Of a DNA stretch of 64,000 nt, positions 9,653-21,139 are shown piece after piece; positions within the stretch are counted from its first letter, which is position 1, and every line of letters starts with the position of its first letter. Made by a program: the position numbers and the translations under genes. This DNA is from Prosopocoilus inquinatus (Eukaryota > Arthropoda > Insecta > Coleoptera > Lucanidae): NCBI GenBank assembly GCA_036172665.1, contig CM069875.1, positions 18,259,806-18,323,805 of the forward strand. The letters are read 5' to 3'. Under the pieces are notes generated by a model. The model worked only from the letters and a program-made list of their open reading frames with translations. It ran no database searches and had not been told where the DNA came from.

Positions 9653-10292
9653 GTATGTAATAATATGTAATAATATCTCTAAAAACAGAATATTTCATAA
9701 ATAATTCAGTCTTGATATTCGCGGGAAGAAGTGTATCGTTACGATAGTCTTTTAATTCACGAGTACAATATGGTGCGCGTTGAAACAAGAGAATAAAGGA
9801 AGTGTATTCAAACTGTCAGACCCCTGTGAACTGTCATGATTCAAAATTTGTTTAAATTTAGTTCGAACTAAAAACCCTTGGGTCCAAATATTGAAAGCGC
9901 GACATGCTAAAAATCTAATATCATTATTTACCAAATAATTTATAAAATAGTAGACTTAGGAGGGGAATATTTTAGAGATATACTTAATTTGACATCCTGA
10001 ACACGATACGCTAAAAAAAGTATAATGTTCCATAATAATGTTCCATTAACGATATTTTAGAGATATAATTAGTTTGATATCCTGAACGCGATGCGATAAT
10101 AAAAAACCTAACATTCCATTTAAAAAAGTTGAAAACAATTGAAAATCTCGAAAACCTGATTGTCATTTGTTTTTCCGAAAGTACCATAAAAACGAAGGGG
10201 AAAGGTCCTAAAACTTTCCTAATTTAAGTTACTTCATAAAAATACAAATAAGAGAGTTAGCTATTGTAGCGGCTTCCCATGAACAACCTGTA
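9653..10292 (-). mobile_element. Partial MITE, same family as 21140-22380
   Basis: The sequence is an inverted, diverged match to 21140-22380, ending in the shared terminal motif GGCTTCCCATGAAC near 10271-10284 followed by TATA. The other terminus is missing where it meets the gypsy LTR at 9652. No coding capacity is seen. Confidence 0.6.
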
Positions 10293-10530
10293 TAAACCAA
10301 TTTTAATGATTTCGAGTTCGTTGAATGCAAAACTGTAGTGGTTTTTAGATAAAAATTAAAAAGATAATTCTATAGAGTAAATTTTTTCATAAATTGTCGA
10401 TAAATATCGAAAAATGTGCAAAAATGGTAAACAAAATGTAGAATACCCACGTATGAGGCTCATAGTGAAGTGTTTAGTTGAATTGACGAAAAAACAGATC
10501 TGCTTCACAGATATTTAATAGTGAAAGAAG

Positions 10531-10533
10531 GTG

Positions 10534-10583
<50 letters not shown>

Positions 10584-10587
10584 CACC
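10531..10587. repeat. (TA)n microsatellite inside a GGTGC/GCACC hairpin
   Basis: About 48 bp of alternating TA, bounded by GGTGC on the left and its complement GCACC on the right, so the whole segment is self-complementary. Confidence 0.9.
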
Positions 10588-10918
10588 TACGAGGACCAGT
10601 AACCCGAAGCCAGAAACCAGCGAACCCCGGACCATCAGGATTAGGAGAAAGCAGTCAACAGGCACGACCCAATCAACCAACAACAAGAAGTCAAGCGGAA
10701 AAACCACCAAGCGTAACGACGCGTGACCGCAACACGGTACTTAAACCACCACCAGCGCGACCAGAAGCCACTGTGACTCGAGTAACGACGAGGAGCAGAA
10801 GCAGGCAAGCAGCAGCGAAGACCTGAAGATGGCAAGTGAGACCTTGCCGAAACGTTGTCGGAAGACAAATAGTTCTTTAGAGAACTCAACGCGGAGGACT
10901 ACCCGGAAGAATACTACA

Positions 10919-10920
<2 letters not shown>
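10588..10920 (+). repeat. GC-richer segment with hammerhead-like relic
   Basis: A block less AT-rich than its surroundings and bounded by TA repeats on both sides. It contains CTGAAGA (10823-10829), a perfect 6-bp stem GGCAAG/CTTGCC (10831-10848) and GAAAC (10849-10853), in hammerhead order but with one extra T before the stem and poor stem I. Frames here are short and low-complexity, so I do not call a gene. Confidence 0.45.
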
Positions 10921-10949
<29 letters not shown>

Positions 10950-10951
<2 letters not shown>

Positions 10952-11949
10952 GGGTGGAAAGTTTCAAACCCGAACATAGCAAACTTGTATTGAAAACTAT
11001 GTTTCTGTGAATTACTGCTCGCCGTTTGAAGATACAAAAATGGCAATGGTATTAAAGAAAAGAGAAAATTATGGACAATATTATGGTGTTAAAATTATTC
11101 CTAAATATTAATACTTTTAGAATATAAATCAAATTTTCAAATTTTAAACGAAAAATTTAGCCGCCTATGTCAGGTTTGAAACTTTCAGTTGTTTCAATTA
11201 ATGGAAAATAATTTATACGCCAGTCAAAAAGTATTATGAATTATTGTACAGAGCAAATAATAGGTAGGTACTCTCGTCGTTTAAGTTACAACAATTCTTT
11301 CTTTATTAGAATGATAATTGTAATCTACGTCATTGCATACTAAAATACTGTTGTTTCTGTTACTATCAATAAACTTCAAATGATGCCACGGGCAATCAAT
11401 ACCGACACGTGTCGATACTAAATCAGTTTTATATTCAATTGTACTAAGAATTAAATAAGTTTCACACTGTTCAAAAATAAGTAACACACAACTGTGAAGA
11501 ATATTAAAAAAAAACTTCAATTCCACAAATCCAGTTGCCATCAACATTGTATTGAAATTAACAAGAATAGTAGGAAAGTATTTTGTGAACCAATGCAGGA
11601 GCAAAGAAATAAATCGTAACAGTTTTTCATCGTCAGTATGCTACACAGATGAATGGAATTTTATTTTGAATAAGAAGCATATTGTACAAAATTCTGGTTA
11701 TTGAACTGCAAACTTCAAATCTGACATAATAAGGCGACTACATTTTTCATTTGAACTTTAAAAATGTAATTTCTATTTCAAAAGTATTAACACAATAGGA
11801 ATAACTTTAACACGATAACATGGGCCTTAATTTTATCTTTCATTTAATACCATTACCATTTTTGTATCTTTAAATGGCGAGCAGTAATCTATAGAAACGT
11901 AGTTCTCAATGGAACTTTGCTATGTTCGGGTTTGAAACTTTCCACCCGG
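10950..11949. mobile_element. 1.0-kb inverted-repeat transposon with CCGGGTGGAAAG ends
   Basis: Termini CCGGGTGGAAAGTTTC (left) and its complement (right) extend into about 110-bp inverted repeats (10950-11060 and 11840-11949). TA flanks both ends, as expected for a Tc1/mariner-type target, although the left flank is a TA microsatellite. A 107-codon minus frame at 11281-11604 has no family I recognise and is not called. Confidence 0.75.
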
Positions 11950-12285
11950 TATATATGTTTCGGCCATAGTTAAAAATTAAAGGCCATATTCAGGCTAGAA
12001 AAGAAGGATGAACAATGGTTATAAAAAAGTGAGGTTAAATTTTTTTTAAAGACTTACCAAAAATTAAAGGAACTAAAGATATAAGCGATTACATATTAAT
12101 GAAAGGACATCGTGTGTCAAATTAACATTTTGAGGTTTTTTAAGCAAGTTTAGTAAGAAAAACTGTGTTGCACGTGGCCAAACAGAATGCTTGACACCAA
12201 AAACGAAAACAGAAGGTTGGTCGGTAAAACAGTGAATTTTAAAGGTTGAAGGGTCGCGTTCAGAAAAGCCAGCAAGTGTGTAGAG
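11950..12285. other. Non-coding, probable PLE 3' region
   Basis: No gene seen. The stretch lies immediately downstream (on the minus strand) of the PLE endonuclease stop and is AT-rich; it may be the PLE 3' untranslated part. Confidence 0.4.
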
Positions 12286-13106
12286 CTACAAATTTACGCT
12301 GTTCATAAAAATCAATTTTAAAGACTCAGATTGGTCATTGAGACAAAGGGATTTTTGGAGTGGGTTTTGGAAACATCTGTAGATTTCAAATTGTTCAAGG
12401 AAAAAGTTATCTTTAAAATTATTGGTACAATGTAAAAGGGAAACAGAGGAGTTGTCTAAGTTAAAGGAATGGTTGGAAAGGGTGACATGTTGAGCGAATG
12501 TGGATTTGAAATTGTAAAGAAGATGTAAAAATGATTGGATTTTATTAATTTCACGATTATGTTCAGTGATCCTGGTTTTTAAACTACAAGTTCTGCCAAT
12601 ATAGAAACTGTGGCAATCACAAGTTAATATGTAAACACCGCTCTTTTGGAGAAGATCGATGGAATCTTTGTTGTTGCATAAGAGGTTATTCAGAGTATTG
12701 GTAGTTTTGAAGGAAATATTTAGATTAAATTTGTTGAGTGTGGTCTTGATTTTGACCAAGAAAGGGGGCCTGCAAAGGTAATAGGATAATATTTAGAGTT
12801 GGTGTTGTCAGTAAGTGAAGAGGTTAAAGTAGTGTGGTTTTTGATATCAATCAGTTTTAGTTTTCGTCGTAAGAGATTGTCAATGAAACTGTGACTGTAA
12901 CCATTGGTATGAGCTATGTATTTTATATTGGATAGTTCATCAGAGAAATCAGAGTTACGAAGAGGGATGTTTAATAGTCTATCTAAGTAAAAATTGAAAG
13001 ATGCTAATTTGTGTTGCATGGGGTGATTAGAATGGGCGGGTATGACAATATCAGTGGTTGTTTGTTTGCGGAAAGCGTACTTACGACCTGTACATTTATA
13101 TGGCAC
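12286..13106 (-). pseudogene. Penelope-like element: RT C-terminus and GIY-YIG endonuclease
   Basis: Two overlapping minus frames. The upstream one (13106-12720, 128 aa) has the PLE RT thumb/linker pattern (IPAHSNHPMQHKLASF, DRLLNIPL). The downstream one (12759-12286, 157 aa) is a GIY-YIG endonuclease, with GVY at residues 41-43, YIG at 53-55, Arg at 63 and a C-terminal FFLEQFEIY helix. In EN+ PLEs this nuclease nicks target DNA. A one-step frameshift separates the two near 12750. The rest of RT upstream of 13106 is missing, so this is a 5'-truncated insertion. Confidence 0.87.
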
Positions 13107-13430
13107 TATAATATCTTACGATACTTGCGATCGAGTTCAGAATTGTGTGAGTTCATTAATCTTATTTATTCGAATTTTTTAGTTGCTTCGTTGAAAATGT
13201 TTTTGGGCAAATGAGGGGGACAAAGTTACGACTTGTGGTTACAGATGACGTCGTATACAGTGTGTCCACAGATTTTCTGCATTGGTAGAGTGACATGTAA
13301 TTGTGATATATTCTTAATTGTTCCAATTGTTTTAAGCGTTTTCTTTGTTAAAAAATTGAAACCGCAATTAAATTGGCCTTATAAATTACCCGAAAATTTT
13401 ATTAGTTTTTAATATGGGAAAAAGTTATTC

Positions 13431-13697
13431 ACTGTAATCCCCATCCACCTCTACGCACTTTTCTACCCTGTACTTAAATTCCGTATTCACATTTGTTAAC
13501 ATTTCAATTTCTAGTTCACTAATTACCGTTGACATTTTTTCATTTAAAATTTCTGAATTTGTACCATGACCAATGTATTGGTCCAAAATGTCCGATCCAT
13601 CTTCCAGGCAAAGGTCATCAAGCTACCCTTTAATTAATTTTGTGGAATGTGCAGGACATCCATCCTGTTGAAAATAAATGTTTTCCAAATTCACATC
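13431..13697 (-). pseudogene. DDE transposase C-terminal relic (Tc1/mariner superfamily type)
   Basis: Read on the minus strand, the frame gives FQQDGCPAH, the second catalytic-Asp region of mariner-like transposases. One in-frame stop follows, then a C-terminal RVEKCVEVDGDY stretch typical of the end of such proteins. The middle (RWIGR/WP.RSPDL region) is missing. The assignment is from motif memory only. Confidence 0.5.
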
Positions 13698-14831
13698 CGC
13701 CAGTGACGGTAAAACAAAATTTCTAAAATTTCTAAATAAGTAACTGAATTGATTCAAATTTTCTTCGAAAAAATAAGGGCTAATAATTTTGTTATTTCCC
13801 ATAACTTTAATTAGATGTATTCATTGTTAACAAGCTTAAGGAATAAGTTTCGTTAATCATTTTGACAGATCCGGGTAATGCGATAATTCTGAATGTAATT
13901 CTTTAGAATAAGTAAGCATGTTTTCTAAATTTAAAGCCCTAAACGAACGTTCGTGAACTTTTCTATTATATTTGTAGGTTTTGATGCAAGCAAAAAATTT
14001 TATGAAGAATATTTTTTTCCTAAAATGCAAAATAAAAAATTTGTTTCTAAATGTTTTAAAAAACTTTCCCAGAAATTAAACGGAACAAAATTAATTACGA
14101 CTATGCAGATTAACAGATGGCGCAACTTTTATTTGAAACTTCCCATTTCTGTTCAGCTTTATTTAGTCGAAATTATGTAGAAGTATTTTTTTCGTAATGT
14201 TATTTCTTGAATTTTTTAAACGTTTTTCAATAATTGCTTCCTCCTCAAATAAAGAGAATGAAATTACAATCCAGGGTAAAGATTGGTAATAAATTCATCC
14301 GATTTGCGTTTAAATTTTAATAATTTATTAGAAATGATTTGTTTGGGAACGTTGTTTTTGAACATTCGTAAACCTAGCGTTTTCATTTTTTTTTAAAATC
14401 TTTTCCCGGCAAATTACGAATGTAAGGTGTGGGTATTTCTACATGGCGCCACATTGGAAATGAACACTTGAAACTTATTCCTTGAATTTTAATTTTAATC
14501 CTCCTGGTTTTAATTTAAAGACGATTCGGTAAATTTTTTGTTTTTTTTTATTTTCTTTATTTTAGACGCAGATATTATTCTGCATTCGAAAGTGTGCACT
14601 TATCAGAAATCTTGAAAATAAGTTTTCACTTTTTGGCGTCTGTGATTTTATGTTAGAAATCAAGAAAAAATGAAACCGTCTGTAATTGTGATTGCTAGTA
14701 AAAATTTTGGTTTCTTATTTTAGGTTTTAGGAATAGGCGTCTATGGCATCCTGGCGCCGGGTGGCTTTAGAATCTCTGCATCTCCTATAGCTACACCACC
14801 GATGTGAATGGTTTATTATCATAATCTAATG
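13698..14831. other. AT-rich non-coding stretch
   Basis: No gene recognised. A 75-codon plus frame at 13953-14180 (rich in Lys, Phe, Asn) has no family features and is not called. Confidence 0.5.
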
Positions 14832-15066
14832 TACAGTGTGGTCCATTTTTGATGGTTTTACAGGGTTTCTCAGTCACTTATAGGAATAGAAGAAAACCGT
14901 TTTCGCGACCCAATGCTACTTTTTCAAGAAAAACTCAGTGGAGAAAACAAAAGTTAGCTACCTCGATTCGTTCGGGTAATATAGGCCGAAAACGAATTTT
15001 TCTGAAAAATTATTTTTCACAATATCTCAGTTGTTCGGCAAGATATTTTGAAAATTTAAAAACTAT

Positions 15067-15371
15067 TGCAGCGGAAGTATAAATTGACTACTTAACTTCA
15101 AAATTTTAATGACGCACCCCTCGATGATGCAACCCTCCGAGAAGCTTCTGGGCAGTTCGATATTGCTTACGCGTTTTTTAGGAAGCTTCTGGAGCGGTCA
15201 GGTAGAAATATTCTCAACGCAAAACTGGCCGGGATTGGGGAACGCCAGACAGCCAGTCGCCCCAGCAATATCCTACGAGTCGCATTTATTTACCTGTGTT
15301 TTAATTATTATCTCGGTGCTCAATAAACGACTTTCGAAGCTCACGTAGTTTTTCACTTACCTCAACGCCAA
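15067..15371 (+). repeat. 5' LTR of CsRn1-like element
   Basis: Starts TGCAGCGGAAGT (the partner starts TGTAGCGGAAGT) and ends CTCAACGCCAAA. It is a close but not identical match to 18354-18658, including the conserved AGCAATATCCTACGAGTCGC segment and AATAAA signal. Confidence 0.88.
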
Positions 15372-15373
15372 AG

Positions 15374-15391
15374 TGGTGACCCCGACGTGAT
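15374..15391 (+). other. Primer binding site, tRNA-Trp
   Basis: TGGTGACCCCGACGTGAT is a perfect 18-nt complement to the 3' end of tRNA-Trp, known from avian retroviruses and CsRn1-clade gypsy elements. It starts two bases after the LTR. Confidence 0.9.
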
Positions 15392-15460
15392 CATAACGTG
15401 TAATTGGCACGAGTGATTGTTACGAATTATTTTTTTAATTTTTTTTATATACATTTCAAA

Positions 15461-15628
15461 ATGAATACCGCGGGTGAAACAGAAAGCGCAGAAGTGAATC
15501 GTGTAGGTGTTCGATTGCCACAATTTTGCACGAAACGAAAAAAAATGGCGACGTGCAACTCTCCGGCAGTGAAGTCCGTTTCCGGAACCTCATCACATCA
15601 AAACTACAACTGGGCCACCCGTAGCTAG
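15461..15628 (+). pseudogene. Gag N-terminal remnant of CsRn1-like element
   Basis: A start at 15461 (MNTAGETESAEV) gives about 35 Gag-like residues (VRLPQFC). The sequence then passes abruptly into the region preceding RT. The rest of gag and protease, normally well over 1 kb, is deleted. Confidence 0.6.
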
Positions 15629-16280
15629 TAGACCACGGAGACTTGCCTCGGAGCGGTTAGGGATCGCGAAAAAGGAGTTCGAGGCCATGCTGCAGTTAGG
15701 CATTGCTCGACCTTCCAAGAGTTGTTGGTCAGCGCCGCTTCACCTCGTACCAAGATAGTTGACGTCCGTGTGGTGATTATCGCGCCCTCAATGCCCGCAT
15801 AATACACGATCGATATTCCGTGCGTCATATACAAGACTTTCAGCACGCGTTAAGGGGAAAGACAGTTTTCTCCACCATTGACTTGGTACGCGCATACAAT
15901 CAGATACCAGTCGTCGAAGAAGATATACCGAAAACAGCGATAACGACACCGTTCTGACTATTCGAATTTCCCTATATGACGTTTGGATTACGCAACGCGG
16001 CACAGACGTTTCAGCGTTTCATCGACTAAGTACTTTTTGGACTCGATTTTTGTTTCGCATACATCGACGACATCCTGGTGGCGTCCAGTTCAGAGATCGA
16101 GCACAGAGAACATCTGAGAACAATTTTTCAAAGATTCCGGCAGTATGGAATCGTGGTCAACTCTGCAAAATGTGTTTTCGGCCAACCCGAAGTGAAATTC
16201 CTCGGACATCTCGTGTCAAAAGGGGGCACGAAACCGGTCCCACACAAAGTTAAAGTATCCAGGAATTTCCATGACCCGTG
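15629..16280 (+). pseudogene. Reverse transcriptase of CsRn1-like element (broken)
   Basis: Across frames one reads the gypsy RT motifs: RRLASERL..AKKEFEAMLQLGI, SCWSAPLHLVP, then after a frameshift [14 protein letters not shown], a stop near 15958, FPYMTFGLRNAAQTFQRFID, another stop near 16028, and FAYIDDILV with the YIDD box near 16060. At least two frameshifts and two stops make it inactive. Confidence 0.85.
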
Positions 16281-17101
16281 ACAGTGAAGTCCTTGCGACA
16301 TTTTCTGGGTATGTTAAATTTCTACAGGAGATTTATCCCCAGAACAGCGGACGCACAAGCCCTTTTAAATAGTTTACTCAATAAGAACATTAAGGGTAAC
16401 GCACTAATTGAATGGACACCCGCTTCAATCCGTGCTTTCGAGGAGAGCAAGCAAGGGCTCGCCGACGCCACATTGTTGGCGCACCCGAAGCATGACGCAC
16501 CACTGGCCATCGTGTGCGAGGCTTCGGACGCAGCGCTGGGAGCAGTACTCCAGCAGAAAATCGGCAGCGATTGGGAGCCGTTAGCTTTCTTTTCGAAAAA
16601 GTTGTCGGAGGGCGAAAGGAAATACAGCGCATACGATCGAGAACTCCTGGCGATCTACAAGGCCATCAAGCATTTCCGTCATATGGTGGAAGCTAGAGCG
16701 TGTACGATTTTTACGGACCATCAATCGATAACCTTCGCCTTTCGGCACAAGCTAGAAAAATGTTCACCTCGACAATTCCGACATTTGATTTCATCGGTCA
16801 GTTTACAACAGACATTAGACACGTATCTGGAATAAACAATGTGGTCGCGGATACATTGTCACGTGTCGAGGCGGTGCAGGCGATGCTTAGCTACGACGAA
16901 CTATCTAAGTCGCAGGAACAAGACGAGGAGATAAAACTTTACCAACGCGAAGATTCCGTACTGCAACTGGAGCGAATGCAGCTGCCCGGAACCGAAGCAT
17001 TCCTCTACTACGACGTCTCCACAACAAGAGTCAGACCTTTTGTAACGGCACCTTTCCGCAGAGCAGCTTTTGACACCGTTCATCGCCTGTCCTGGTGTTA
17101 G
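16278..17101 (+). pseudogene. RNase H and connection domain of CsRn1-like element
   Basis: The frame 16278-16835 gives FLGMLNFYRRFIP, the RNase H core (ASDAALGAVLQQ, with Glu in place of the usual first Asp), FSKKLSEGERKYSAYDRELLAIY and FTDHQSITF. After a frameshift at about 16780 it continues in 16700-17101 with FTTDIRHVSGINNVVADTLSR, the usual RNase H tail before integrase. Confidence 0.88.
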
Positions 17102-17462
17102 GGCCACTGTGAAACTGATGACGCAACGTTTCGTCTGGCCCTCAATAAAGGCAGACTGTCGCCAGTGGGCTAGATCGTGTATACAGTGTCAACGCTCCAA
17201 AGTAACGCGTCATGTATCGGCACCGCTGCAAAATTTTCGTTTGCCATCAAGGAGGTTTGAGCACGTGCACCTGGACCTCATCGTCATGCCCTACTCCGAA
17301 GGACACAGGTACTGCCTCACATGTGTCGACAGATTTACACGCTGGCCTGAGGCAATACCGCTACCGAATCAAGAAGCTACCACCGTCGCCCGAGCTTTCT
17401 ACGAGCAGTGGATCACCCGATTTGGAGCACCGTCGCGAATCACAACGGATCAAGGAACGTAG
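17070..17462 (+). pseudogene. Integrase N-terminal half of CsRn1-like element
   Basis: Contains the C-x2-C of the HHCC finger (CIQCQRSK), the first catalytic Asp (HLDLIVMP) and the second (TTDQGT). A stop codon TAG at 17460-17462 replaces the residue before FES; it is probably a CAG-to-TAG change, because the frame continues in phase afterwards. Confidence 0.87.
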
Positions 17463-18210
17463 TTTGAGTCCACCCTGTTCAAGAGTTTAAGCCACTTGAC
17501 AGGTTCTACACACCTTCATACTACAGCATACCACCAGGCAGCCAATGGAATGGTGGAACGCCTCCGTAGGCAATTAAAAGCGGCTATCAAATGCCACGGA
17601 AACGACCGATGGACAGAAAACTTACCAGCCGTGCTCCTGGGATTACGTGCAGCGTGGCGCGAAGATTTGCAGACGACGTCAGCGGAGCTGGTATACGGAG
17701 AACCCTTACGATTGCCCGGCGAATTCCTGACAAGTAACCGGGAACAAGAAATCGATTACGGAGCAACCGACTTCGTAAAGGAACTTCGCGAACATTTCAA
17801 ACAGATCCGGCCGATCGCAGGAACACGACATGACAAGAAACACTCCTTTGTGTTTCAAGACCTACGTACCGCGGATTACGTGTTCCTACGGCACGACGGG
17901 CCAAAGGGGATTTTACAAATGCCGTACGATGGACCGTACAAAGACGATAAGACGCGACACGAAGTTTTACGTAATTTTAGTCAAGGACAAAGAGGCAGTC
18001 GTATACATTGACAGGCTCAAGCCAGCCTATATATGTCGAGAGACCATAACAGAAGCCGACGCCGTCCCCGAAACTTCGACTCCTGGTTTTATCAACGAAG
18101 AGAAACACACACCAATTCCGGAGCCGCAAGCAAATTCTGCCCCGCGTAGAACAACGCGTTCAGGTCGCCAAGTGCATTTCCCGGACTGGCTACAAGCTGG
18201 TTGCGATTAG
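17463..18210 (+). pseudogene. Integrase C-terminal half and Pol tail of CsRn1-like element
   Basis: Continues with the catalytic Glu region (NGMVERLRRQLK) and the gypsy integrase tail (LLGLRAAWREDL, AELVYGEPLRLPGEF). Near 17925 a frameshift moves the frame to 17830-18210, ending with DRLKPAY and TRSGRQVHFPDWL, the usual C-terminus of this clade. It lies about 145 bp before the polypurine tract. Confidence 0.87.
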
Positions 18211-18340
18211 TTAAGAAATAAGTTTAAGTATAGTTAATGTTTGTAAATATTTCATTTCGGCTTATTTTTTAGTATATTGTACACTATAGAGGTAGATCAC
18301 TATGTAATTCTTTTCTGTGCATAATATATCGTTGATCACT

Positions 18341-18353
18341 GGCAAGGGGGTGC
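18341..18353 (+). other. Polypurine tract of CsRn1-like element
   Basis: GGCAAGGGGGTGC lies directly before the 3' LTR start TGTAGCGGAAGT. Confidence 0.75.
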
Positions 18354-18658
18354 TGTAGCGGAAGTGTAAATCGACTACTTAACTTCAGAATTTTTATGAC
18401 GCACCCCTCGATGATGCAACCCTCTGAGAAGCTTCTGAGCAGTTCGATATTGCTTACGCGTTTTTCAGGAAGCTTCTGGAGCGGTGAGGTAGAAATATTC
18501 TCAACGCATAAAAGGCCGGGATTGGGGAACGCCAGACAGCCAGTCGCCCCAGCAATATCCTACGAGTCGCACTTACTTATCGGTGTTTTAATTATTATCT
18601 CGGTGCTCAATAAACGACTTTCGAAGCTCACGTAGTTTTTCATTTACCTCAACGCCAA
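18354..18658 (+). repeat. 3' LTR of CsRn1-like element
   Basis: 305 bp, same length as the 5' LTR and close to it in sequence with scattered point changes, including in the AAGGCCGGGATTGGGGAACGC region. It ends AACGCCAA next to the ACTAT duplication. Confidence 0.87.
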
Positions 18659-19925
18659 ACTATTTTATTCAGAAATTAACACTGATTATACTGACAGTAT
18701 TATCTTTTGTAGAAATTGCACCAGTTCTGCGAAACAGACTGTAACTTTCTAATTTTAAATGGAAACGGCAGTTGGCTATGATACGAATAAATTGCTTGTT
18801 TAATGAGGTTTTCAAAAATGTAAAGTTTCATATAATTATTTTTTCAAATAATAGATACTAATTATTTTTTGTTTTCCAGTAGCTAACAAGCCATCCATGA
18901 CACCAAAAACAAAAACAAAAATAGTTCAATTGTTTTCCCTAAAAATCAATTATTGTTAAGTAAAACAGCTAATTTAATTTAATAAATAAATAGCTTCGAA
19001 ATAGATAGATCAGAGGCAGACGTAAAACCACAAGTATGTAAGAACAAATTAACTCTATTTGAACATTTCTTTAATTATTAATGAGAATGGTTATTTCTAT
19101 AAATTTTAAATTGTATAAATTAATGTATTTCTTTAAGGAATTATTGAAACGTCGGATATTTCTTAAGTTTAATAATGCTTTCAAGAACTTTTGTATATTA
19201 ATAAATGTAATTGCGGATAGAAGTGAAATATCTAAGAAGTTTTGATAATATAAAATTTAAAATTTAATAATTTCAACGGAACATACAACGTATAATTCTT
19301 CAAAACTGCATTAACAGTTAATCTACATTTACATTACTTGTAGTTTTATGAGTTTTCTAATAGCATTACATATTTATTTTGTTAAATTTAATTACCTGTA
19401 TTATTTATTCTAATAGTTTTTTGAGCAAAACAACTGAATTTTCTTTTGTTTCCATTGTCATAGATATCTTGATAGGTACTGCAATATAAGGAAAGTTAGT
19501 ATCTTTGTTATTTATAAAAATAATTATATCAACCTTTATATTTCTGAAAACCTCATTAAACAAGCAATTTATTTGTGTCATAGCCAACTGCGATTTCTAT
19601 TCAAAATTAAAAAGTTACAGTCTGTTTTGCAGAATTGGTGCAATTTCTACGAAAGATAATAAGGTCAGTGAAATCAATGTTAATTTCTGAATAAAAGAGT
19701 TTTTGAATTTTCAAAATATTTAGTCAAACAACTGAGATATTGTGAAAAATAATTTTTCGGAAAAATTCGTTTTCGGCCGATATTTCCCGAACGAATCGAG
19801 ATAGCTAACTTTTCTTTTCTCCACTTTTCTTGAAAAAGTAGCATTGGGTCGCGAAAACGGTTTTCTTCTATTCCTATAAATAACTGTGAAACATTGTAAA
19901 ACTATCAAAAATGGTCCACTCTGTA

Positions 19926-21137
19926 CTTTGATATAAGATAAATTACACATGCCCAATTTTCTGCTTACAGTCTGTCAGAAGTTATCTTAAATTCGTAATG
20001 TAATACGTATACAAATCACGCAGGCAAATTTAAAGAATGAAACTGATACGTATAACAGGAATTCCAGTTTTGCTTTTCTAAAAAAAGAGAGACGATATAA
20101 TTAACGGTCACATTTGCGTTACGTCCGTTATTTATTTATTCAAATCATGGTGAAAGAAGTAAAATTATCACGGCAAAAAATTAATTACTTTCCAAACTGC
20201 TCCGTGAAATGCTCGGGAAAAATGCACGCAAAAGACGTTAAAAAAGAAAATAATTCAATTCCATCAACGTCAACAAATTAACTGTCCCATCAAGACTGTC
20301 AAATTCACACCTTAGTTAACAATTACCCGGTAATAGATGAATATAGCCCCTATTACGATGAAAATAAAGTAGCGGTCGTCGACGGTAGTGGAGTGGGGTA
20401 AATCCGGTTAAACTAAACTGTGGGCCGTTTCAAGCACCCAAGTGACAATGCGGCGTTGCTAAGAAACAAGAGGGCGGATCGAACACCAGCTCCTCCTACC
20501 CTTACCCGGAATAAAAACGCAGTTTACAGATACTAAGATATCACTTTGGACATAATGGATAATCTGTGTCGAGCTTAAGTGGCGGGCTTTACCTACAAAG
20601 CTGCCGCTAAACGATTACAATGATTACGACACTTTATTTTAACTAGACCTTATGTTGGCGTACATGTTCATAAATTGATATTACTTTGTACAAATTGTTT
20701 TTTAAATATACTTTTACTATGCGATAACAATAACTTGTTGACACGCAACGTTTATTTAGATTACGAACAGTCGTCAAAAAAGATAATTACACTCTCTCAG
20801 CATTAAGCATGTACGTGGTTCATTAAGTCTTGTCTCTTCGATACATAGAAACAATTCTTTTCTCAAGTAACTGTTAGTAATTTATGTAACAACCTAAAGT
20901 ATGTAGTACCTTTCGTAAAAGCACAGTAAGCAATAAAAAATAGTTTGGTATGCTTCTAAAAATGAAAACACTCGGTGTCTGTTTGTTCCAATAATTTTAA
21001 ATGTCTGTTAATATTTATGTCTACGTATTGTTTCTGAAATTGGATTTATTTTTTGAATACCGTTAAAAGATAAACTCGTTTCGCTATGAGTACACAACGA
21101 ATAAGTTTTCTAAGTGTTTCGTCTGGTCCGGCCCTTA
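19926..21137. other. Non-coding stretch
   Basis: No gene recognised. Around 20380-20570 the base composition is richer in GC than its surroundings, without an open frame of note. Confidence 0.5.
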
Positions 21138-21139
21138 TA

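Larger units (their letters stand above)
15067..18658 (+). mobile_element. CsRn1-like Ty3/gypsy retrotransposon, gag-deleted
   Basis: It has two roughly 305-bp LTRs, a tRNA-Trp primer site, RT, RNase H, integrase and a polypurine tract. Most of gag and all of protease are missing, and pol has several stops and frameshifts. The target duplication ACTAT (15062-15066 and 18659-18663) is defined against the intact foldback copy. tRNA-Trp priming and the order RT-RNase H-integrase point to the CsRn1 clade. Confidence 0.88.
14834..19923. mobile_element. Foldback element with CAGTGTGG ends, split by a gypsy insertion
   Basis: The left terminal repeat 14834-15066 is the inverted complement of the right end (about 19700-19923). 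TA flanks both ends (14832-14833, 19924-19925). The same element, uninterrupted, is at 50948-52702. Removing the LTR element and one copy of ACTAT joins the arms into the sequence seen in that second copy. No transposase frame is present, so it is non-autonomous. Confidence 0.85.

Noticed and set aside
10641..10889. 82-codon minus frame, Ser/Arg/Trp-rich
   Set aside because: Low-complexity stretch next to a TA repeat; no family, and the other strand holds a ribozyme-like relic.
11281..11604. 107-codon minus frame inside the 1.0-kb inverted-repeat element as a transposase
   Set aside because: No catalytic motif or recognised fold and too short for a transposase.
13953..14180. 75-codon plus frame
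   Set aside because: Composition typical of AT-rich non-coding DNA; no domain.
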